Below are positions 1-4,492 of a stretch of DNA of 5,958 bases, one piece after another; within the stretch, counting starts at the first letter, position 1; each line of letters begins with the position of its first letter. Below the pieces are notes generated by a model. It was not told where the DNA came from, did no database searches, and saw only the letters and a list, made by a program, of their open reading frames with translations. Origin of the DNA: DASUAO01 sp046484625 (GTDB lineage: Bacteria; Actinomycetota; Acidimicrobiia; IMCC26256; PALSA-555). Where the stretch lies: the NCBI GenBank assembly GCA_046484625.1, contig JAWOIO010000215.1:1-5958 (forward strand). Reading direction: 5' to 3'. A program made the position numbers and the translations under genes.

Positions 1-150
1 GCCCAGATCGTCGAGTGCTGGTGGCAGCTCCGCGGCGAGGCCGAGGAGCGCCAGGTCGAGATGCGCAACGGGTACGCGCTGCAGCACAACGTCGGCGGCC
101 GCGGTTCCGGCGTCTCCGTCATCAACATCCTCACCAACGTCGCCTCCTAG
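1..150 (+). pseudogene. Thiolase 3' end, second copy (partial at left edge)
   Basis: Frame 1 encodes 49 residues, starting AQIVECWWQL and ending with a TAG stop. They are identical in protein sequence to residues 344-392 of the complete thiolase at 530-1708 and include the C-terminal QHNVGG segment. Three silent base differences separate the copies. The gene starts outside the window, so it cannot be said whether this is an intact second thiolase or a fragment. It carries neither the nucleophilic Cys nor the GHP motif, which lie upstream. It forms part of the left palindrome arm and may be a strain-derived assembly chimera rather than a second gene in one genome. Confidence 0.75.
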
Positions 151-152
151 CC

Positions 153-172
153 GGACTGTCGGACTGTCGGAC
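153..172 (+). repeat. 8-bp tandem repeat in the thiolase-crotonase spacer
   Basis: The unit GGACTGTC occurs twice and is followed by a third partial unit, GGAC, filling almost the whole 22-base gap between the thiolase stop and the crotonase GTG. The same repeat is present in the other arm at 508-527 in reverse complement. It takes the place where a Shine-Dalgarno sequence would be expected. Confidence 0.8.
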
Positions 173-292
173 GTGCTGCGCTACGAGGTCGGCCGGGATC
201 AGGTCGGGCGCATCACGCTCGACCGTCCCGAAGCGAAGAACGCGCTCACGATCGAGATGCGCGACGGCATCGTCGATGCCGTACGCTCGGCC
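173..292 (+). pseudogene. Crotonase (enoyl-CoA hydratase/isomerase family) 5' end, left copy, truncated
   Basis: A GTG start 22 bases after the thiolase stop opens a frame whose first 40 residues (MLRYEVGRDQ..., ITLDRPEAKNAL) are the usual N-terminus of the crotonase superfamily. It differs from the minus-strand copy at one residue (Arg8 for Pro8). Homology ends at base 292, the last base of codon 40. Beyond it the frame stays open to a stop at 479-481, but those residues are antisense of the opposite crotonase copy and have no protein meaning. The oxyanion-hole and catalytic segments are missing, so this fragment cannot be a working enzyme as assembled. Confidence 0.75.
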
Positions 293-387
293 GCCTTGGT
301 GACCGTCGATGCCGAAAGGTCCATCCCGGCACAGAACGCGTCGCCCGTGCCGGTGATGAGCAGCGCGCGCACATCCGAGTCCTGGCG
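293..387. other. Unique 95-base loop of the inverted repeat
   Basis: These bases have no mirror copy in the window. On the minus strand they continue the crotonase frame without a break through the conserved CAGMDL oxyanion-hole segment, so the loop belongs to the right-hand gene. The discontinuity therefore sits at 292/293: to its right is minus-strand crotonase, to its left is a plus-strand copy of the same locus. Confidence 0.85.
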
Positions 388-507
388 GGCCGAGCGCACG
401 GCATCGACGATGCCGTCGCGCATCTCGATCGTCAGCGCGTTCTTCGCCTCGGGACGGTCGAGCGTGATTCGCCCGACCTGATCCGGGCCGACCTCGTAGC
501 GCAGCAC
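293..507 (-). pseudogene. Crotonase (enoyl-CoA hydratase/isomerase family), N-terminal part, cut by the palindrome junction
   Basis: The frame starts at GTG (507-505). About 71 residues look authentic: the N-terminal beta strand with ITLDRPEAKNAL (residues 14-25) and ALLITGTGDAFCAGMDLS (48-65), whose CAGMDL is the first oxyanion-hole segment of crotonases. Members are normally about 250-300 residues and act on acyl-CoA thioesters (hydration, isomerisation or related steps). After residue 71 the frame crosses 293/292 into the antisense of the other copy and runs meaninglessly to 199. It lies 22 bases after the thiolase stop, so it is probably the third gene of the operon. The exact reaction cannot be assigned because the catalytic acid region is absent. 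Truncation may be an assembly effect rather than a true mutation. Confidence 0.75.
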
Positions 508-679
508 GTCCGACAGTCCGACAGTCCGGCTAGGAGGCGACGTTGGTGAGGATGTTGATGACGGAGACGCCGGAGCCGCGACCGCCGACGTTGTGCTGCA
601 GCGCGTACCCGTTGCGCATCTCGACCTGACGCTCCTCGGCCTCGCCGCGGAGCTGCCACCAGCACTCGACGATCTGGGC
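388..679 (-). repeat. Right arm of the 292-bp inverted repeat
   Basis: This arm mirrors 1-292. It is continuous with the complete minus-strand thiolase gene and is therefore likely the native locus. The five silent mismatches to the left arm fall at third codon positions in the thiolase and crotonase frames. The sixth changes crotonase residue 8 (Pro here, Arg in the left arm). The repeat is cut at 679 only because the window starts at the paired base. Confidence 0.95.
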
Positions 680-1708
680 GACGCCGGTCGCGCCGATCGG
701 GTGGCCCTTGGCGAGGAGGCCTCCGGAGGTGTTGATCGGGATGCGGCCGCCGATCGCGGTCTCGCCCTCGAGCGAGGCGACGCCGCCCTTGCCCTTCTCG
801 ACGAACCCGAGGTCCTCGATGTCGAGGATCTCGGTGATCGTGAAGCAGTCGTGCACCTCGGCGCTGTCGATCTGCGTCGGCTCCACGCCGGCCATCGCGT
901 AGGCCCGCTCGGCTGCGAGCTGGGTCGCCTTCATCGACGTGAAGCTGGACTTCTCGTGCAGGTACGGGTGGTCGGTCGCGACCCCGAACCCGGCCACGTA
1001 CACCGGCTTCTTCGTGAACCGCTCCGCGATCTCCGCGCTCACGAGCAAGACCGCGGCCGCGCCGTCGGTCTGTGGGCAGCAGTCGAGGAGGTGCAGTGGC
1101 GAGCAGACCGCGGGGGAGGCCATCACCTCGTCGATGGTGATCTCGTTCTGGAAGTGCGCATACGGATCCATCGCGCCGTTGTGATGGTTCTTGACCGCGA
1201 CCGACGCGAGCATCTCGCGGGTCGTGCCGAACTCGTGCATGTGCCGCGTCGCGAACGGTGCGAACAGCACGGGGGCGGTCTCACCCCGGGTGAAGATCGG
1301 GTGCCCGGCCGCCGCTCGGGAGAGCAGACCCTCGTCGGCCGACTTGTCGCGCATCTTCTCGACGCCGATCACGAGCACGACGTCGTGGACGCCGCTCGCG
1401 ACGGCCATCGCCCCGACGCGGAACGCGTCGGAGCCGGACGGGCACGCGTTCTCGATCCGGGTGCAAGGGATGCCGGCGAGCCCGATCGCGGTCGGGATGG
1501 TGTTGCCGCCGATGCCCTCCTGGCCCCACAGCGTCCCCCGCTGGGTGGCGACGAACGCGGCCTCCACGTGGGCGGGCTCGAAGCCTTCGTCGACGCTCTC
1601 GACTGCGGCGGCGAAGGCTCCCGCCGCCATCTGCTCGTAGCTCTGCTCGAACAGCTCGCCGAACTTGATGAGCCCCGCGCCCACGACCGCGACCTTGTTC
1701 CAGCTCAT
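530..1708 (-). CDS. SCP-x-type thiolase / acetyl-CoA acetyltransferase family protein
   Basis: This is a complete 392-residue thiolase-fold protein, the usual length for the SCP-x/lipid-transfer thiolase-like family. The N-terminus MSWNKVAVVGAG is typical. The nucleophile is expected at Cys89 (ENACPSGSDAFR). His286 lies in EVHDCFTITE, with Cys288 in the HDCF motif, and His336 lies in GHPIGATG. The C-terminal Cys-x-Gly of classical thiolases is replaced by QHNVGG (His372), as known for SCP-x types that use the HDCF cysteine instead. The family performs thiolytic or retro-Claisen/aldol C-C cleavage, or condensation, of acyl-CoA; direction and substrate cannot be read here. The start is fixed by a 4-base ATGA overlap with the upstream gene and a GGAG about 9 bases before it. 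Partnering with a DUF35 protein next door is the known arrangement for steroid side-chain Ltp2-type enzymes and archaeal thiolase complexes. Confidence 0.9.
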   Translation of the reverse strand: MSWNKVAVVGAGLIKFGELFEQSYEQMAAGAFAAAVESVDEGFEPAHVEAAFVATQRGTLWGQEGIGGNTIPTAIGLAGIPCTRIENACPSGSDAFRVGAMAVASGVHDVVLVIGVEKMRDKSADEGLLSRAAAGHPIFTRGETAPVLFAPFATRHMHEFGTTREMLASVAVKNHHNGAMDPYAHFQNEITIDEVMASPAVCSPLHLLDCCPQTDGAAAVLLVSAEIAERFTKKPVYVAGFGVATDHPYLHEKSSFTSMKATQLAAERAYAMAGVEPTQIDSAEVHDCFTITEILDIEDLGFVEKGKGGVASLEGETAIGGRIPINTSGGLLAKGHPIGATGVAQIVECWWQLRGEAEERQVEMRNGYALQHNVGGRGSGVSVINILTNVAS

Positions 1709-3156
1709 GACGTCTGCTCCGTCGACGGGTCGTGCGCGGCTTTGGTGGTCGTGTTGTCGGCGCGCACCTTGTAGCCGTAGACGGGTACGCCGCGCTCGTG
1801 CGCATAGCGGCGCAGCACGAGCTCGACGTCGGCGCCGATCTCGATGTCGCTACCGTCGCCGACGCACTGGAGCATGACCCGGGTGCCGTCCTCGAGGTCG
1901 ACCACTGCGATCGGCAGCGGGGCGACGAACGGCGCCGGCATCGTCTGGTTCACGACGAAGGTGTGCACGGTGCCCCGGCGCGCGAGCGGCTCGAGGACGA
2001 ACTTGGCGCTGCCGCACGAGATGCAGTGGGGGTGGATCGACGGCGGGGTGTTGATGGTCCCGCAGTCGACGCATCGGGCGCCCAGGAGCCCGAGCATCTC
2101 GTCGATGCCGCGCACGAACTGCGCGCTGCCGGGCGGCACGCCCATCTGGACCGTCTCGCCCGACGGCACGAGCTGCTTGCGACTCTGGATCGTGGCCGCG
2201 TACGTGGTGGGCGTCCCCCGCGCGAGCGCGCTCGCGACGGCGGCCGCGCCGCGCACGGGTGTCTTCACGGAGATCTCGACGCCGGTGGCGCGCCCTCCGC
2301 CGAACCCGATGATCATCGTGGTGCCGACCTCGGCGAGGCTGCCGATCGCGCCGAGCAGTGCCGCGGCCGCTCCGGTGTCGCCGACCTCGCCGTACACGGC
2401 GGCGGACGCGAGGTCGTCGCCGGCGATCCCGAGCTGCTTCGCGACGGACGCGCCGAGTCGGCCGTCGGGGTCGGGAAGCGACCACGCGTGCGGGCTCGAC
2501 CCGCTGCCGGTCAGCTGCTCTGCGACCTCGCGCACGGTGGGGAGGAACATCTCCTCCCGGAACAGGCGCGGATCGTAGAGGTCGCGGGTGGCGGTCTCGT
2601 CGTCGCCGCGGTACCGATCGAGGAACGCGTAGGTGCGGCTCACGCGCTCCTTGAGCTGGGCGGTGCCACCGTGGGAGACGAGCACGATCGCCGCGGCGCC
2701 CGCGCCGGCTCGGGCCTCGAAGCCGGTGCCGAGCCCGGGGACGAGTGCGTCAGAGACGACGACGAGCGCGACGCGCGCGCTGCCCGCGCCGACCGCGTCG
2801 GCGGCCCCGAGGAGGGCTTCCATTCCCGAATGGGGTGACCCGGCGCAGAGGATGCCGCCGGAGCGGTGGGAGAGCCCGATGGCCCGGGCGAGCACTGCAT
2901 GGCTCGGGCCCTCGGCGAACGGGGGCCGCGCGGTGCCCCACCACAGCCCGTCGACGATGTCGGTCTGGAGGCCGGACGCCTCGAGGGCCCGGTGGGCGGC
3001 CTCGGCGGCGAGGGTGAGGACGTCCTCGTCGGGGGCGCAAACTGCTGCCTGGCCGCGGCCCCCCTTGCGGCTCCACGCCGCATGGACGTCGGACGCCGGG
3101 AGGCGGAACCTGGGTGCGGCCGCGCCGACCGCGAGGATCTGCACGGCGGGGTTCAT
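1705..3156 (-). CDS. Fusion of HMG-CoA-synthase-like domain with C-terminal DUF35 zinc-ribbon/OB-fold domain
   Basis: This 483-residue protein has two parts. Residues 1-300 resemble HMG-CoA synthase-type thiolase folds: Cys104 (GILCAGSPHSG) at the nucleophile position, VYGEVGDTGAAAALLG (254-269) matching the family EIGNTYSGS region, and MIIGFGGGRATG (281-292) matching the C-terminal glycine loop. Catalytic Glu appears to be Ala76 (WGTARPP) and catalytic His appears to be Ser226 (SLPDPDGRLG), so synthase activity is doubtful. Residues 345-465 are DUF35: a rubredoxin-like zinc knuckle with Cys362, Cys365, Cys378 and Cys381, then an OB-fold. DUF35 proteins bind thiolases and in archaea scaffold thiolase and HMGCS. 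The start at MNPAVQIL (3156) is chosen over an upstream GTG at 3225 because the first 23 residues of the longer version are Gly/Pro/Arg-rich and unlike the family. It overlaps the thiolase by 4 bases, implying coupled translation and a likely complex. Confidence 0.82.
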   Translation of the reverse strand: MNPAVQILAVGAAAPRFRLPASDVHAAWSRKGGRGQAAVCAPDEDVLTLAAEAAHRALEASGLQTDIVDGLWWGTARPPFAEGPSHAVLARAIGLSHRSGGILCAGSPHSGMEALLGAADAVGAGSARVALVVVSDALVPGLGTGFEARAGAGAAAIVLVSHGGTAQLKERVSRTYAFLDRYRGDDETATRDLYDPRLFREEMFLPTVREVAEQLTGSGSSPHAWSLPDPDGRLGASVAKQLGIAGDDLASAAVYGEVGDTGAAAALLGAIGSLAEVGTTMIIGFGGGRATGVEISVKTPVRGAAAVASALARGTPTTYAATIQSRKQLVPSGETVQMGVPPGSAQFVRGIDEMLGLLGARCVDCGTINTPPSIHPHCISCGSAKFVLEPLARRGTVHTFVVNQTMPAPFVAPLPIAVVDLEDGTRVMLQCVGDGSDIEIGADVELVLRRYAHERGVPVYGYKVRADNTTTKAAHDPSTEQTS

Positions 3157-3163
3157 GGACGCG

Positions 3164-3169
3164 ATGTTA
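3164..3169 (-). promoter_or_regulatory. Candidate -10 box for a leaderless operon transcript
   Basis: On the minus strand TAACAT ends exactly 7 bases before the A of the ATG at 3156, the distance expected if transcription starts on that A. No Shine-Dalgarno sequence precedes this start, which fits a leaderless mRNA, common in actinobacteria. No good -35 is seen. A 10-bp GC palindrome (CGGGGCCCCG, 3174-3183) lies just upstream in the spacer and could be an operator or chance in GC-rich DNA. Confidence 0.35.
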
Positions 3170-3246
3170 CCGGCGGGGCCCCGGTGCCCTCCGGGTGTGG
3201 CTCCGGGGCGTCGCCCGCGGACCACCCGCGCTACGCCCCCGCGCGC

Positions 3247-3594
3247 TCAGCGCTGCTTGGGGACGAAGATGCCGATCCCGTCGGGGAAGGCGAGGCCGGC
3301 TGCCATGGTCTCCGGCGGCTGGGGCTCCCCGTTCACGAAGGTGATCCTGCGCACGCTGCCGGTCCCGGACCCGGGGCCGATGCCCCGGTCCGAGATCACG
3401 AGCCCGATGTCGGCGTAGTAGAGGGTGCCGTCGGGGGCGACGCCCAGCCCGAGTGGGGTCCCGGTCGAGAACGGTTCGGCACCGAGGACCTCACCGGCCG
3501 GGGGCTCCAGGATCGTGCGGTAGTAGGCGCCGGTGACCCCGTACTCGTTGATGACCCCGGTGAACACGCTCGACACGAACCACCCGCCGTCTGC
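3247..3594 (-). pseudogene. 3' remnant of a beta-propeller-like (NHL/SMP-30-type) protein
   Basis: The frame ends at a TGA at 3249-3247. Propeller-blade-like segments are seen: ADGGWFVSSVFTGVINEYG at the upstream end, LGLGVAPDGTLYYADIGL in the middle and GLAFPDGIGIF near the end. Repeated G-x-A-PDG-LYYAD strands are typical of NHL, SMP-30 or PQQ-type propellers, normally 250-400 residues. The only start codon is a GTG at 3576 (109 residues), but native-looking coding continues upstream of it to about 3594 without another start. Beyond that the frame turns into Arg/Gly/Thr-rich noise and reaches a stop at about 3705. I read this as a gene that lost its 5' part. A short expressed peptide from the GTG is a less likely alternative. 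It is cotranscribable with the operon downstream (gap 90 bases). Confidence 0.55.
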
Positions 3595-3729
3595 TCGGGC
3601 GTCGACTCCTCGGCCGGTACCGCCTCGGCTCGTCGCTCGTCCGCTGGTGGGTCCTTCGTCCCTTTCCCGGGAGGCGGTCCGGGGTGATGCTCGGGTCCGG
3701 AATCAGAACCCGGTGAGAGGTGGTGGCTC
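3595..3729. other. Spacer between the propeller remnant and the secreted-protein gene
   Basis: I see no gene here. It is the presumed upstream region of the plus-strand gene at 3730 and also where the missing 5' part of the minus-strand propeller gene should be. No convincing -35/-10 pair was found. Confidence 0.5.
3713..3720 (+). promoter_or_regulatory. Ribosome binding site for the secreted-protein gene
   Basis: GTGAGAGG lies 9 bases before the ATG at 3730. It supports this start over alternatives, together with the signal peptide that begins directly at it. Confidence 0.6.
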
Positions 3730-4227
3730 ATGTGGACGAAGGGCCGTGCGGCGGGTGTCGTCGTGGCGGTCGTGCTCGGGCTGGCGCTCGTCGTCGGGGC
3801 GGGCCCCGCCAGTGCCGCGAAGAAGCCGAAGTCGTGCACGCTGTTGAAGGCGGCGCAGATCTCGGAGGTGCTCGGAGCCGACGTCAGTGGTCCTGGCGGC
3901 GCGGGGACCCTCGACATCGCATGCGACTTCGATGTCGGTCCGGGCCTCGGTGAGCCCGGCGGCGGGATCCTGATCGTGCAGTACTACGAGCGCGGGCCGA
4001 TCGCGAGCAGCGTGTACTCGGCGATGAAGGACGGCGCCGAAGGGCTCGAGCCCGGCGTGCGGGTCCCGGGCACGAAGGTCTGGTTCACGCCCACGACCGG
4101 CGCGTGGGTGAAGAGGAAGGGGCAGGTCGTCAACGTGTCGCTCTCGTACACGTTGTCGGACCCGCCGGCCGAGGCGACCCAGGACGTGGTGGTCGAGTTG
4201 GCGGAGCTCGCCGCGAAGAAGCTCTGA
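3730..4227 (+). CDS. Small secreted protein of unknown function, signal peptide, two cysteines
   Basis: This is a 165-residue protein. Residues 1-29 form a classical signal peptide: MWTKGR charged start, a hydrophobic run of Val/Ala/Leu (7-23), then AGPASA with an AxA cleavage site after residue 29. There is no lipobox Cys at the cleavage point, so it is likely exported free rather than as a lipoprotein. The mature part begins AKKPKSCTLLKAAQISEVLG, similar in style to actinobacterial extracytoplasmic proteins with a Cys-x-Leu-Leu...Ala-x-Ile-x-x-x-Leu-Gly motif (DUF3558-like, by memory only). Cys36 and Cys65 (DIACDF) are the only cysteines and could form a disulphide. The mature chain looks like a compact alpha/beta domain ending in a helix and KKL. 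No enzyme motif is visible. It stands alone between a minus-strand remnant and a tRNA, so context gives no role. Confidence 0.8.
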   Translation: MWTKGRAAGVVVAVVLGLALVVGAGPASAAKKPKSCTLLKAAQISEVLGADVSGPGGAGTLDIACDFDVGPGLGEPGGGILIVQYYERGPIASSVYSAMKDGAEGLEPGVRVPGTKVWFTPTTGAWVKRKGQVVNVSLSYTLSDPPAEATQDVVVELAELAAKKL

Positions 4228-4247
4228 GCGTCCCGCCGGGGATGTAG

Positions 4248-4265
4248 GGCTCGGGATCGCGAGCC
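4248..4265 (+). terminator. Hairpin after the secreted-protein gene
   Basis: GGCTCG and CGAGCC form a perfect 6-bp GC-rich stem around a 6-base loop, 20 bases after the stop at 4227. No T-tract follows, so it is a terminator of the GC-hairpin type at best. Confidence 0.35.
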
Positions 4266-4313
4266 GTGGCCGGTACGATCGACAATTCCGCGCGCGGAAG
4301 CGCACGGGTGAAC

Positions 4314-4388
4314 GGCGGCGTAGCCGAGTGGCTCAGGCAAGGGTCTGCAAAACCCTGGACGCGGGTTCGATTCCCGCCGCCGCCTCCA
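4314..4388 (+). tRNA. tRNA-Cys (anticodon GCA)
   Basis: The cloverleaf was folded by hand. The acceptor stem GGCGGCG (4314-4320) pairs perfectly with CGCCGCC (4378-4384). The D arm is 4323-4338. The anticodon stem AGGGT/ACCCT (4340-4344/4352-4356) encloses loop CTGCAAA with anticodon GCA at 4347-4349. The T stem GCGGG/CCCGC encloses TTCGATT. The discriminator base is T (U in RNA) at 4385, the known identity element for tRNA-Cys, and CCA is encoded at 4386-4388. All stems are intact, so the tRNA should be functional despite the integrase gene directly downstream. Confidence 0.97.
4352..4388 (+). mobile_element. Probable attachment site (att) at the tRNA-Cys 3' end
   Basis: A complete tyrosine recombinase begins 104 bases after this tRNA in the same direction, the classical arrangement for elements that integrate into a tRNA 3' half and restore it. 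The anticodon-stem/T-arm/CCA segment is therefore the expected att core. No second copy lies in the window, so the other end of the element and the exact crossover remain unseen. This is inferred from context. Confidence 0.45.
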
Positions 4389-4456
4389 GACATCAGCGCA
4401 GGTCAGAGGCTGTTTCCCATCCGAGTGACGCATCTCGCAACGGCGTGTCAGGCCAC

Positions 4457-4479
4457 TTGCGAATCAAATTTGCGAATCA
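4457..4479 (+). repeat. 10-bp direct repeat between tRNA-Cys and integrase
   Basis: TTGCGAATCA occurs at 4457-4466 and again at 4470-4479, offset by 13 bases, with an 8-bp palindrome CAAATTTG (4465-4472) straddling them. The segment is more AT-rich than its surroundings. It sits where arm-type integrase sites or an excisionase/repressor operator would be expected, just before the integrase RBS. Confidence 0.8.
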
Positions 4480-4481
4480 CT

Positions 4482-4487
4482 CGGAGG
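4482..4487 (+). promoter_or_regulatory. Ribosome binding site of the integrase gene
   Basis: CGGAGG lies 5 bases before the ATG at 4493. This decides the start: the same frame is open back to 4328 inside the tRNA, but the longer version has no RBS and would translate the tRNA. Confidence 0.7.
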
Positions 4488-4492
4488 CCTCG

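Larger units (their letters stand above)
1..292 (+). repeat. Left arm of a 292-bp inverted repeat
   Basis: This arm is the reverse complement of 388-679, with position i pairing with 680-i. By eye there are six mismatches (near 51, 99, 105, 206, 222 and 283), about 98% identity. Reading its own plus strand it holds the thiolase 3' end, the intergenic spacer and the crotonase 5' end, the same order as the right arm on the minus strand. Homology ends abruptly at 292/388. It may extend beyond the left edge, so the true arm length is unknown. Confidence 0.95.

Noticed and set aside
1..679. Palindrome as an insertion sequence or transposon end
   Set aside because: No transposase, no target-site duplication, and the arms consist of ordinary metabolic coding sequence.
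593..1774. Long plus-strand open frame of 393 codons opposite the thiolase
   Set aside because: Its product is Arg/Asp/Leu-rich low-complexity sequence without motifs, and it lies antisense to a clear thiolase. It is a GC-rich shadow frame.
1732..2838. Long plus-strand open frame of 368 codons opposite the HMGCS-DUF35 gene
   Set aside because: Antisense to a protein with recognisable zinc knuckle and fold motifs; composition is unnatural (Arg, Gly, Ala, His runs).
1705..3225. Longer version of the HMGCS-DUF35 protein starting at 3225
   Set aside because: The extra 23 residues are Gly/Pro/Arg-rich, and the -10-like TAACAT and palindrome lie inside that extension. MNPAVQILAVG is a normal start for the fold.
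4274..4279. TACGAT as a -10 box for tRNA-Cys
   Set aside because: It fits TAnnnT but no acceptable -35 is found at 16-18 bases, so it cannot be told from chance.
3703..4433. Minus-strand open frames opposite the secreted-protein gene and the tRNA
   Set aside because: They run through a perfectly folded tRNA or antisense to a protein with a clear signal peptide; no motifs.
4328..4492. Integrase extended to an upstream GTG inside the tRNA
   Set aside because: The extension would translate the tRNA-Cys, and a good CGGAGG sits 5 bases before the ATG at 4493.
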